Counted from the first letter of the stretch, positions 16,318 to 24,285 are shown. The stretch is DNA of 24,949 bases from Promethearchaeota archaeon (GCA_030605085.1 JAUWBH010000080.1:1-24949); one strand, 5' to 3'. Program-made: numbers and translations. The notes: generated by a model from the sequence alone, not told the origin.

Positions 16318-18210
16318 TTATTTAATGTTGTGTAAAAAATCGTAATTATCCTTCCTAACATTTGCTTTTTTTTCTTTTATTTCTTCAGGATTTACGGGTT
16401 CTGATCCCGTTTCGATTCTCAATTTATATCTATAAGTGCCATTATCGTGCCTTACACCTAAGACATCTTTTGTTTGGGCTATAGCTATAATTAAACAATT
16501 TTTATCGTTTCCTTTTTCATCTTTCATAATTAACGGTTGAAAATGAACGAAATCCCCTTTGTAACTAATTAAATTTCTAATTAAGTTATGGAGTTGCTTT
16601 ACTTTGGTTTCCATATTTTCTAAACCAATAATTTTTCTTGGAGCTTTGTCTGAAATACCAATTATTAGGGCACCTCCAAGATTATTACCAAAAGCTGCAA
16701 TATGCTCGCAAAATTCAATTTGTTTCTCTCTTTTAATTTTTGGGTCTGGTGCTTTCCACATTTCTAATGTTTGTTTAAAATCCCATAGTTTACTTTCAAT
16801 CCTATGATCTCCCATAACTTTCAATATAAATTTTTTCCAAAAACTTTCGTCGTAAAGCATTACCTTTATTTGTTTATATTTTTCGATGTCCATTTCTAAA
16901 TCGTTGTAAATTTCTTTAAAATTATTTTGTTGTGAAATTTTTACTACTTCTGAACTAGCTTTCTCTTTTTGAATTAAATGTATTGAGCATAACTCCTCAT
17001 TTTCGAGAAGAAATTCGCGAGAGTGGGTTGTTATAAAAATCTGTAATTTGTTGGATTCTTCTAAAAATTTTTCTCTTAATTTCCTTTCTAAACCCGGATG
17101 TAGGTGAACTTCAGGTTCTTCGATTAACAATATTTTATTTTCACCTAGCTCCATAATGTAGGCTATGAAAAGCGCAACATTTAAAATACCCGCACCCATG
17201 TTTTCAAGCTCGATGTCCATAGATAAATCGTTTTCTTTTAAAACCAAAAAAGTTCGATCCTGAAGATTCACATCTTGACTTAACTCTTTTACGTCATTAA
17301 CGAAATGTCTTAATTCGTCATTAAAACGACGCAACCAATCTCTTCTATTCGTAACGGTTTGCTTATGAATGAATTTAACCAAGTTGTTACCGTTTGGAAA
17401 TAGCTCCGTTTTCGTTATTTGAGAAATATCCGAATCTCGTAAAAAACTTCTTTTGTCAGGTATTGAATGAATGATGTTAAAAAAGCAATTTGAAAGCTCG
17501 TAACCAATTTTTTCTACAATAGGATTGTCTTTAATTTTTTTAATTTTTTCGAAGCAATCCTTTAAATTTGGCGGGGTAAACTGAGCGTGTTTTTTAACGC
17601 TTTCAGACGAAAAATAGTTTTCTAACGGTGTCCTATTATTACGCAATCTTTGTAAATTGTGAATCTTCATTTCAACTATATCTCCTGTCAAAATTAATTT
17701 ATAGATAGGAAAATTACGATTTATGTTCAAATTTTCAATTGAAATCTCGCTTAGGATTAAATCCTTATATTTTTGCGTATAAATAATTTTAACATGAACG
17801 CTGTCGTAATATCCACGATTTAATAGCCAATTTACAGCTAAATCTTTTTTATTCCATTCGTTCCGTTTTAAATAGTCTTTTCTATTTTCATTCTCTAAAA
17901 ATGTATTATTTAAGAAGTTCCCATTGTATAATGTTCTAAAAATTTCTTCTCTAAACATATCCGATATCTTAAATGTTAAGGTGATTTCGGCGTGGCTATC
18001 TACATTTTTATCGTAAAGAAATCTTGTGTCAACGGGTGTCCCACGATAACTATTACTTAACATTATAAATAACTTAAATAAGTTGGATTTGCCAGAACTA
18101 TTTTTACCAATTAAAACATTATAATTTTTAAAATCGGAAAATTTTGCTTTCTTATAGCTTAAGAAGTTTGTAATCTCAACATCCTTTAATTTTAAATTCA
18201 AAATTACCAC
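16318..18210 (-). CDS. ABC-type (OLD/RecF-like) ATPase fused to an AlbA_2/Schlafen-like domain
   Basis: A 630-residue, two-part protein. Residues 1-440 are an SMC/OLD-type ATPase: the strand VEITNFLSYKKAKF, Walker A GKNSSGKS (35-42), the signature region ENMGAGILNVALFIAYIM (336-353), Walker B ILLIEEPEVHLHPGL (360-374) and the switch histidine in FITTHSREF (392-400). In OLD nucleases a Toprim domain follows; here residues about 470-605 match the AlbA_2 domain of Schlafen-type proteins instead: RIESKLWDFKQTL (470-482), AAFGNNLGGALIIGISDKAP, a helix QLHNLIRNLIS, the strands NCLIIAIAQ, and GTYRYKLRIETGSEP. The acidic pair Glu472/Asp477 lies where Schlafen RNases have catalytic acids. Such combinations are common in antiphage genes, so defence is the best guess. 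The start is GTG at 18210. The gene is AT-rich, unlike the flanking element genes. Confidence 0.78.
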   Translation of the reverse strand: MVILNLKLKDVEITNFLSYKKAKFSDFKNYNVLIGKNSSGKSNLFKLFIMLSNSYRGTPVDTRFLYDKNVDSHAEITLTFKISDMFREEIFRTLYNGNFLNNTFLENENRKDYLKRNEWNKKDLAVNWLLNRGYYDSVHVKIIYTQKYKDLILSEISIENLNINRNFPIYKLILTGDIVEMKIHNLQRLRNNRTPLENYFSSESVKKHAQFTPPNLKDCFEKIKKIKDNPIVEKIGYELSNCFFNIIHSIPDKRSFLRDSDISQITKTELFPNGNNLVKFIHKQTVTNRRDWLRRFNDELRHFVNDVKELSQDVNLQDRTFLVLKENDLSMDIELENMGAGILNVALFIAYIMELGENKILLIEEPEVHLHPGLERKLREKFLEESNKLQIFITTHSREFLLENEELCSIHLIQKEKASSEVVKISQQNNFKEIYNDLEMDIEKYKQIKVMLYDESFWKKFILKVMGDHRIESKLWDFKQTLEMWKAPDPKIKREKQIEFCEHIAAFGNNLGGALIIGISDKAPRKIIGLENMETKVKQLHNLIRNLISYKGDFVHFQPLIMKDEKGNDKNCLIIAIAQTKDVLGVRHDNGTYRYKLRIETGSEPVNPEEIKEKKANVRKDNYDFLHNIK

Positions 18211-18327
18211 AGCTAAATAATTTTTGGTTTCTAATAATAAATATTATGAAGAAATTCTTTTTGAATTTTTTATAAATTTTCAACAAAAATTTTAAATTAT
18301 CTATTAAATACGGTATATTAAAAAAAA

Positions 18328-18984
18328 TTATAAAAAAAACGGAAGACAAGTTGTCCATCCCGTCAATATTCCTAAGGTAACGCCGCCAATTAACACGGCA
18401 AAAGTTCTCCTGTGGTTCGATTGGTCGTTGTTTACGATGAACGCAATGCTTATAACGACATCCAAGATCGCTCCTAAGGACGCAATCGCCACGCAGTAAT
18501 AGATCGTCTTTTCGTGAGGGTATTTCGACGCTTCTATGTCTTCTATTCGATTCAAATATTTGGGGTCGATGTAGCCGGAAAAGTTAATAAAATCGAATAT
18601 AAACCTATCGGGGAGAGGGTCTAAAATCCAAATTAAAAAATAAGTAAGGTAATTTAACAGGATTCCTAACCCTGCGGTCAGGTAAAAAATTCCGAGCGTA
18701 AATCGCGCTCTTTTCAGCTTGTTTTCTACCGCTTCTTTTGTCGTCCTCTCGAACTTGTAAATCCCCCTTAATTTAAGGAGTGTGAGCGTACCGATCGCCA
18801 AGAAGATAAAAGAAAAAATAAACTTCATGTACCAAAAAAAAACTATGGCGAAGTTGTTAAACACAACGCACCAATTTTCTAACGCGCTTAGAGCTCCTGC
18901 GAATCCGTCTTTTGGCTTATCTTGACGAAACATCTCTTCAAGTAATTCGAAACTCCTATATTTAAAGGAGTCTAAAAAAATCAA
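18328..18984 (-). CDS. Multi-span membrane protein of the mobile element
   Basis: A 218-residue integral membrane protein with no recognised family. A soluble N-terminal part (FELLEEMFRQDKPKDGFAG) is followed by hydrophobic spans at about 42-72 (NFAIVFFWYMKFIFSFIFLA), 95-120 (LGIFYLTAGLGILLNYLTYF), 160-182 (YYCVAIASLGAILDVVISIA) and 190-217 (TFAVLIGGVTLGILTGWTTC). The start is TTG at 18984, at the edge of a 17-base direct repeat. It shares strand and G+C-rich codon usage with the HerA-like gene and probably directly followed it before the HEPN gene arrived, so it may belong to the same membrane-associated DNA transfer or packaging machine. Confidence 0.65.
   Translation of the reverse strand: MIFLDSFKYRSFELLEEMFRQDKPKDGFAGALSALENWCVVFNNFAIVFFWYMKFIFSFIFLAIGTLTLLKLRGIYKFERTTKEAVENKLKRARFTLGIFYLTAGLGILLNYLTYFLIWILDPLPDRFIFDFINFSGYIDPKYLNRIEDIEASKYPHEKTIYYCVAIASLGAILDVVISIAFIVNNDQSNHRRTFAVLIGGVTLGILTGWTTCLPFFL
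18964..18980. repeat. 17-bp direct repeat, left copy
   Basis: Sequence aaaggagtctaaaaaaa, identical to the copy at 19851-19867. The pair brackets the AT-rich HEPN gene block. This copy encodes the N-terminus of the membrane protein. Confidence 0.7.
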
Positions 18985-19167
18985 TTAAAAAAAAGCGATT
19001 AAATTGTAAATACAATAAATTACAGAATTAGATGTTAAAATTTAAATTAAATTCTTCATTTTAAATAAATAGGAAGTTCTTCTTGATTAAATGAAAGAAA
19101 TCTAATTACTAAATCACTAGAATGTACCCTATCAATTTAAAAATTTTTTTTCTCGTAGGAAATTAAA

Positions 19168-19851
19168 ATGAACAAAAAAAAGAAATTAATCTTGAAAAAA
19201 ATTAAAAAGTTTTCTGGAGAAATCCATGAATTTATACGTAGTAGCGAGTATATATGGTTAGTTAAAAGAATTATTAAATTTTTAGAGCACGAATTGCCAC
19301 AAACTAAAAAATATGAAGAGTATATAAATGATTTAAATAATATTAAGGAAGAAGAAAGTAGATATAAGGATCTTCATATTATTTCCCCGTTTAAATCCAA
19401 TGTTTTATCCCTTAAAGGTCTTCTTAAAGATTTAATAGTAGCTGTTAAACTTGACTCTTTTGAATCCTTTTTTATTGATCTCCATCCTGAAGTCAAAGAA
19501 GTATCTTTGAAATTGTTTAAAGATGGTCATTATTCAGAAGCAATTTTTGAAGCTGTAAAATCGTTAAATAACTTTGTTAAAAAAAAAGCTAATATAACAG
19601 ACGCAGATCTGAGTAACGCAATGGCTAAGGCTTTCAATGAAAGAAATCCAATAATTAAATTAAATAATTTATTTACTCAATCAGATATGGATGAACAAGA
19701 AGGGTTTAGATTCTTGTTTCAGGGTGCAATGAAAGGAATTAGAAATCCAAGAGGACACGAAACTCATAAATTAAAAGATAAAAATGAAGCGTTAGAATAC
19801 TTGGCTTTCATTAGTTTATTGTTTAGAAAAGCGGAAAACGGTACTTTATAA
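19168..19851 (+). CDS. Ymh/TIGR02391-type HEPN protein, putative defence RNase
   Basis: A 227-residue protein whose C-terminal half (residues 103-227) matches the Ymh (TIGR02391) family: LHPEVKEVSLKLFKDGHYSE, AIFEAVKSLNNFVKKKA, AMAKAFNERNPIIKLNN, then GFRFLFQGAMKGIRNPRGHE and EALEYLAFISLLFRKAE. RNPRGH (192-197) is the R-x4-H motif of HEPN ribonucleases. The N-terminal half is helical and lysine-rich. HEPN proteins of this sort often act in abortive infection or toxin-antitoxin settings by cutting RNA, which is an inference here. It is the only plus-strand gene inside the element, is much richer in A+T than its neighbours, has its own upstream region, and ends exactly at a direct repeat, all consistent with late insertion as cargo. 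Confidence 0.8.
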   Translation: MNKKKKLILKKIKKFSGEIHEFIRSSEYIWLVKRIIKFLEHELPQTKKYEEYINDLNNIKEEESRYKDLHIISPFKSNVLSLKGLLKDLIVAVKLDSFESFFIDLHPEVKEVSLKLFKDGHYSEAIFEAVKSLNNFVKKKANITDADLSNAMAKAFNERNPIIKLNNLFTQSDMDEQEGFRFLFQGAMKGIRNPRGHETHKLKDKNEALEYLAFISLLFRKAENGTL

Positions 19852-19867
19852 AAGGAGTCTAAAAAAA
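19851..19867. repeat. 17-bp direct repeat, right copy
   Basis: Identical to 18964-18980. It begins at the last base of the HEPN stop codon and ends just before the stop codon of the HerA-like gene on the other strand. Confidence 0.7.
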
Positions 19868-19868
19868 A

Positions 19869-21644
19869 TTATTCGTCTAAATTTTTGATGTACGCCTTTA
19901 GTTCTTCAAAATCTCGCCTTTTTTCCTCTTGTTTTGCCGAACAAGCCTCGCAATACTCGGATTCGGGAGTAATTTCTTCTCCGCAAAACTTACAAAACGA
20001 TTTCGTCTCGATTGTTTCGGTAACCTTCTCTTCCGCCTCGATTGTTTCGGTAACCTTCTCTTCCGCCTCGATTGTTTCGGTAACCTTCTCTTCCGCCTCG
20101 ATTGTTTCGGTAACCTTCTCTTCCGCCTCGTCTAATTTGCTCTCTAACATTTCCAATTTGCGTTCCAAAACCTTTTGGTTGTTTCTCGCGATCTCTTCGT
20201 CCGTAAGCCAACTTCTCTCAACGTAGCTCGATTGCAAAACGAACGGCTTTTCTATCGAATTTACTCTAACTATGCATTGACCTCGCTGTAACATGGAGAG
20301 GTATTCTTTTTGATTTTCTCTTAGGTTCAATAACTCCTGCATTAAATCCTTCTGCATGTGGTTTTGAAACGACACGAACACGCCGCAATTTGCCAATATT
20401 TCTTTGCTTATTTTAGGGCGCGTAGCTACGGTAATCAAGCATTCTCCCGTACCCCGCAACAACAACGTGATGTCTTCGATGTAAGAGGTTAACTTCGTTC
20501 TTTGGCTCAACTCTTCGGGGGCAAAATATTGCGCGTCTTCAATTATCGTGATGTGCCGTATGCCTTTGTAATCTTTGCTCCCCGCAGCAATATTTCTATC
20601 CCACAAGTATTTTAAGATCATGTTCAAAAAAAACAGCGCGTCTTCTTTCTCTCCCCCTAACCGAATTATCGAACTTAAGTCCAAAATCACATTGTAATCG
20701 AACAATTCCTTTACATCGAATCCCGCTTTTTTCACGAAAATATCTTTCAATGTTCCTAACGAATATCTCCGTATCCTGTTTTGTATCGCCACGACGCTCT
20801 GCTCAACGAACTTTATCTGCCTGTTCTCCGTTAAGTATTGCGAGCTTAACACTTTGAAGGACTCCCAATTGCGATATTCCGGTTTAGGACAAATTTTGTT
20901 CAAAATGTCCACGAACACGCGCTCCATCTGGGGCGAGTACTCTACCCCTTCAAGCAAGCCCCCGCTCTCGAATATCTCGTACACGCGCTCCGCGTGGATT
21001 TCGGGATCTCCCCCTTCTGGATCGAATATGTTAATTGAAAAATTCTCTCCCGCTTTTATAATAAGCATGTCTTTTATCTTTTCTTGCAAAAAATGGTATT
21101 CTCCCTTAAATTCGGCGAGTAAAAAGGGAATGTCGTAGTTTTTCGTAAAGTTTAACAAAAAGTATTGAAGTAAGGTACTCTTCCCGCTTCCCGTCGTGCC
21201 CGTTACAAACATGTGCCCCTCTAAATCGCCCATAGAAAGATAGAAATCGTATTTTTTCTTATTTTTGTGCAGTATTTTTCCTAGTTTTATCTCCCCTTTT
21301 CTGCTTTTGGAACGAGAAGGATAATTCAACCTTATTAAGTACTTGCTTTCGATCGTGAGCGAATTTAGGAAAATACAAATGGAAAAAATAAAAGCAATTT
21401 GAGAAATGTTAATGAGAATTAAATCAACGTAATTTGAAGGCTCTTTGATAAAATTGTTAAAATTTAAACAAAAAAGAACAAAACATGCAATAGTTAAGCA
21501 CACTATAACGTATTTGCCTGCATTATATTTTTTTACTTCCGCGATTACGTCTTTCTGACGCTGGCGTGATTGCAAATAATTGAATAGGATGGAAAGAACA
21601 AAATTGACCAACGTAAAAATGAAATAAATTTCTATCAAAATCAT
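19869..21644 (-). CDS. Membrane-anchored HerA/VirB4-like DNA-pumping ATPase
   Basis: A 591-residue protein of the HerA/FtsK superfamily. Three hydrophobic spans at about 3-23, 44-62 and 73-94 anchor it. The motor has LEGHMFVTGTTGSGKSTLLQ with Walker A GTTGSGKS at 149-156, Walker B ITIIEDAQ at 365-372 and a sensor-like TVATRPKIS at 405-413. This layout matches conjugative coupling (TraD/VirD4), VirB4 or viral packaging ATPases that move DNA through a membrane or into a capsid. After the motor comes a predicted coiled coil (about 486-508), four exact EAEEKVTETI repeats (506-545), and a C-terminal zinc ribbon with Cys551, 554, 565 and 568 (CKFCGEEITPESEYCEAC). Codon usage is richer in G+C than in chromosomal genes. 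It is the strongest hallmark, with Rep, that this region is a plasmid or virus. Confidence 0.8.
   Translation of the reverse strand: MILIEIYFIFTLVNFVLSILFNYLQSRQRQKDVIAEVKKYNAGKYVIVCLTIACFVLFCLNFNNFIKEPSNYVDLILINISQIAFIFSICIFLNSLTIESKYLIRLNYPSRSKSRKGEIKLGKILHKNKKKYDFYLSMGDLEGHMFVTGTTGSGKSTLLQYFLLNFTKNYDIPFLLAEFKGEYHFLQEKIKDMLIIKAGENFSINIFDPEGGDPEIHAERVYEIFESGGLLEGVEYSPQMERVFVDILNKICPKPEYRNWESFKVLSSQYLTENRQIKFVEQSVVAIQNRIRRYSLGTLKDIFVKKAGFDVKELFDYNVILDLSSIIRLGGEKEDALFFLNMILKYLWDRNIAAGSKDYKGIRHITIIEDAQYFAPEELSQRTKLTSYIEDITLLLRGTGECLITVATRPKISKEILANCGVFVSFQNHMQKDLMQELLNLRENQKEYLSMLQRGQCIVRVNSIEKPFVLQSSYVERSWLTDEEIARNNQKVLERKLEMLESKLDEAEEKVTETIEAEEKVTETIEAEEKVTETIEAEEKVTETIETKSFCKFCGEEITPESEYCEACSAKQEEKRRDFEELKAYIKNLDE
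20011..20130 (-). repeat. Four perfect 30-bp tandem repeats inside the HerA-like gene
   Basis: Four identical 30-base units starting attgtttcggtaaccttctc, in frame, encode the decapeptide EAEEKVTETI four times. Perfect DNA identity points to recent expansion by slippage or unequal recombination; copy number probably varies between strains. Confidence 0.95.
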
Positions 21645-21686
21645 CGTACTTTTAATTTTACACCAAGAGTTTTAAACTACTCAATT

Positions 21687-21887
21687 TTATACATTTATTT
21701 TTGAACTTTTAAACGAATCTAACGCAATTATCTCCCTTTTCTTAATATATTCAATAAATTTTTTATTGATCCCTTTAAATTTGTGTTTAATATTTAATCT
21801 TGAGGCGTTCGCCATTTCGTGCAATTCTCTCAGTTTCTTATCTTCCCATATCGCTCCTTTAGACAACCAAATCGCGTAAAAGAACTT
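21687..21887 (-). pseudogene. Truncated element gene, C-terminal part only
   Basis: An open minus-strand frame without a start codon encodes FYAIWLSKGAIWEDKKLREL, then HEMANASRLNIKHKFKGINK, ending DSFKSSKINV. It is basic and helical with the same codon style as the Rep and HerA-like genes, so it is probably the tail of the gene that preceded the HerA-like gene. It is cut off near 21887, exactly where transposase similarity begins on the other strand. Family not recognised. Confidence 0.5.
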
Positions 21888-22361
21888 TTACGAATTATTT
21901 CGGATTCAGGGTCATATGCTCTCGATATCTTAGAAGATATTCGATTTAGAAGCATGCTTCCAATCATTTGGGCAAGAAAGAACATTAAAAATCAACCCGT
22001 TAAGGAATTAAAAAAAGGATATTATTTTAATACCGATTTTATACCTGAAGATTGGTCTGAAGAGTATTTTTTATTCATTTATAGCTTCCGTCCAATGATC
22101 GAGCAAGGGAATTCCTATAACCACACTTATTATAATGCCGCTCGGATGAACACACGTGGTCTTGAAGCTGCCATTAAACATTGTGCATCTGTCTATATTT
22201 TAGAACTCTTAAAAGCATTAACTGCGTATATGTTTGGCCGCCCTGACTTGATCATGAAACCTACCGCTTTTCAAACTTCTAAATATTTAAATTATCAATT
22301 GGTACTGCCTCACCTTGCTGAAGAATCTGGTTTTGAAATCTTTAAGCACATAGGGCTATAA
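21875..22361 (+). pseudogene. C-terminal fragment of a DDE transposase
   Basis: The frame from about 21875 reads KELLRIISDSGSYALDILED, then PIIWARKNIKNQPVK, RPMIEQGNSYNHTYYNAARM, NTRGLEAAIKHCASVYILEL and LKALTAYMFGRPDLIM. ISDSGSYA holds the second Asp of a DDE catalytic triad and RPMIEQGNS the Glu, with the terminal helices usual in these transposases. The N-terminal half, with the first Asp, is absent. An upstream ATG in the same frame (21819) lies within the remains of the element gene, so it is not the native start. No terminal inverted repeats were recognised. The fragment cannot transpose by itself. Confidence 0.65.
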
Positions 22362-22591
22362 AAGCGACAAAATTTAATTCCGTATAGAAAATATATAAAA
22401 CGATTAAATAATTAAAGAAAATTAAAAATGAGTAAAATCAAGAAAAATTAAAATTTACTCAATTATTGCTCCCAATTTTTATTATTTAGTATAATAAATA
22501 AGTTAATTAAAATCATTATGAATCGATATATTTAATAGATAAGAGTTTTAATTTATTATATTAAAATTATAAGTATAAAAGGGAATTAAAA

Positions 22592-23800
22592 ATTACTCTT
22601 ATAAGCATAGTCGGGAAACCTAGCAGCGGTAAATCCACATTCCTAAACGCAGCATGCTTGACAAACGCGAAAGTTAGCGAATTACCATTTACAACTATTA
22701 ACGCAAACAAAGGAGTGGCATATGTGAAAGAGAATTGTGTCTGTAGAGAATTAAACGTTAAAGATAATCCCAAAAATTCAACATGCGTTGACGGTTATCG
22801 TTTTATCCCTATTAACTTACTTGATGTTGCAGGTTTAGTTCCAGACGCATATAAAGGGAAAGGGCTGGGGAATAAATTCTTAAATGATTTAAGTAGAGCC
22901 GATGTGTTGCTACATATTGTTGATATGACAGGAACCCTTGATAAGTCAGGTAATAGAGTGTCCATAGGTGAAAACGATCCGTATGAAGATATACTATTTT
23001 TGGAAAATGAGGTAAATTTATGGGTTAAAGGAATTCTTGAAAGAGATGATTGGCAAAAATTTACGAAGGGCGTTGCTAGTGAAAAAAAAAAAATTACTGA
23101 AGGATTACATAGAAGAGTTTCTGGACTAAAAATTAAAAAACGACACATCATCCTTGCTTTAAAACATTCGAACTTAGAAAATATAAATCCCTCACAATGG
23201 ACAGAAGATGAAATTTTGAACTTTTCCGAGATTCTAAGAGAGATTTCTAAACCAATTTTAATTATTGCTAATAAAATTGATAAAGAAATAAGTCTAAAAA
23301 ATTTAAACGAGTTAAAAAAAAGATATAAAGGAGTAATTGTATCTTGTAGCGCATTAGCAGAATATTATTTAAGAAAATATCACGAAGATAAAATTATAAA
23401 TTATATTCCAGGATCTAACGAATTCAAGATTATTAATTCACAAAAATTGAATTCAAAAGAGTTAGAAATGTTGGAGAAGATAAAAACAAATATATTAGAA
23501 GCATTTAACGGAACTGGAGTTCAGCAAGTCCTAAATTACGCAACATTTAAGATATCAAATCTAATTTGTGTCTACCCTGTCTCTGATGTTACGAATTATT
23601 TAGATAAGAGTAATAATATTCTACCAGATGTATATCTTGTTAAAAAGGGTACCTTATTGAAAGATTTCGTCAGAAAAAAAATTCATAGCGATTTGGCTAA
23701 GCATTTCATTTTTGGTGTTGATGCACGGACTAAAAAAAGATTAGGAGAAAATTACGAACTAAAACACAATGATATAATAAAAATTGTATCAGCAAAATAA
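22592..23800 (+). CDS. OLA1/YchF-type TRAFAC GTPase with TGS domain, apparent ATT start
   Basis: An archaeal YchF/OLA1-related P-loop GTPase of about 402 residues, a translation-associated family that binds ribosomes. G1 is IVGKPSSGKSTF (about 6-17), followed by ELPFTTINANKGVAYV; G3 lies in LLDVAGLVPDAYKGKGLGNK; G4 is ANKIDKE, giving GTP specificity unlike the NxxE of bacterial YchF and eukaryotic OLA1; G5 is SCSA. A C-terminal TGS domain follows (VYLVKKGTLLKDFVRKKIHS to HNDIIKIVSAK). The P-loop precedes the first ATG (22658), so a start there would destroy the protein. The open frame extends to a stop at 22562 without ATG, GTG or TTG. Start by alignment: the ATT at 22592 (ITLISIVGK), otherwise a sequencing error. 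Confidence 0.85.
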   Translation: MTLISIVGKPSSGKSTFLNAACLTNAKVSELPFTTINANKGVAYVKENCVCRELNVKDNPKNSTCVDGYRFIPINLLDVAGLVPDAYKGKGLGNKFLNDLSRADVLLHIVDMTGTLDKSGNRVSIGENDPYEDILFLENEVNLWVKGILERDDWQKFTKGVASEKKKITEGLHRRVSGLKIKKRHIILALKHSNLENINPSQWTEDEILNFSEILREISKPILIIANKIDKEISLKNLNELKKRYKGVIVSCSALAEYYLRKYHEDKIINYIPGSNEFKIINSQKLNSKELEMLEKIKTNILEAFNGTGVQQVLNYATFKISNLICVYPVSDVTNYLDKSNNILPDVYLVKKGTLLKDFVRKKIHSDLAKHFIFGVDARTKKRLGENYELKHNDIIKIVSAK

Positions 23801-23815
23801 AATTAAATCAAATAA

Positions 23816-23989
23816 TTACTCTTGTTTTGATGATAACAAGATATAGACCAATATTATTATTAACAAAATAATTCCTAATAAAATCAAAAAGAAATTGTAA
23901 ACTTCAACAGGTTCAAATTCCCAATCTATTTCAGGTTCTTCTTGAAATAGAAAAAGAACAACAAATATAATTTTAAAAAAAATATTCAT
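23816..23989 (-). CDS. Small two-span membrane protein
   Basis: A 57-residue ORF with an ATG: MNIFFKIIFVVLFLFQ is a signal-like or membrane segment, EEPEIDWEFEPVEVYN an acidic exposed loop, and FFLILLGIILLIIILVYILL a clear membrane span, ending SSKQE. I recognise no family. The neat hydrophobic-acidic-hydrophobic layout, with charged residues only in the loop and tail, is less likely to be chance than the AT-rich hydrophobic frames seen elsewhere. It converges with the GTPase gene, 15 bases apart. Confidence 0.5.
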   Translation of the reverse strand: MNIFFKIIFVVLFLFQEEPEIDWEFEPVEVYNFFLILLGIILLIIILVYILLSSKQE

Positions 23990-24150
23990 AATAATTTTAA
24001 ATTAAAGAGTAATTAAAAAAATTTCACATTTATGAGGATTTGTTAAATTTAACTTTAGTTATGAGAGTTTCAAAAAATTTAATTAAAAAGAAAGAATTAC
24101 GGAGTACGCATTGCAAGAGTGATAAAAAATTTGAGATATATTAAATAAAA

Positions 24151-24285
24151 TGGACCTGACGGGAATTGAACCCGTGACCTCTTGAGTGCAAGTCTCGCAT
24201 CAAGCAAATTGCTTGTTACGTGTCAAGCGATTTTGAATCAGTACTTAGCAATTTGAGTCGTGATCTTCCACTGATCTACAGGCCC
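24151..24285 (-). tRNA. tRNA-Ala(TGC) with two introns
   Basis: Acceptor GGGCCTG (24279-24285) pairs with CAGGTCC (24152-24158), including the G3-U70 pair that marks alanine; discriminator A at 24151. The D-arm is GATC-AGTGGAA-GATC and the T-arm ACGGG-TTCAATT-CCCGT. Removing 24228-24260 (33 nt, position 26/27) and 24192-24221 (30 nt, near 32/33) leaves a perfect anticodon arm CTTGA-CTTGCAC-TCAAG with TGC at 24188-24190 and a 72-nt tRNA. The second intron contains the hairpin CAAGC/GCTTG. Between the introns only six bases (24222-24227) belong to the mature tRNA. Splice points slide over short repeats (GAC). It lies 289 bases downstream of 16S rRNA on the same strand, the usual archaeal spacer position. 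Confidence 0.85.

Noticed and set aside
18176..18358. Minus-strand ORF of 60 codons before the ATPase-AlbA_2 gene
   Set aside because: Low-complexity Phe/Ile/Lys sequence overlapping both neighbouring genes, with no recognisable features.
20011..20130. Regular 30-bp repeats resembling a CRISPR array
   Set aside because: Units are directly adjacent with no spacers and lie in frame within the ATPase gene.
21819..21874. ATG at 21819 as the native transposase start
   Set aside because: These codons show no transposase features and lie within the remnant of the element gene on the other strand.
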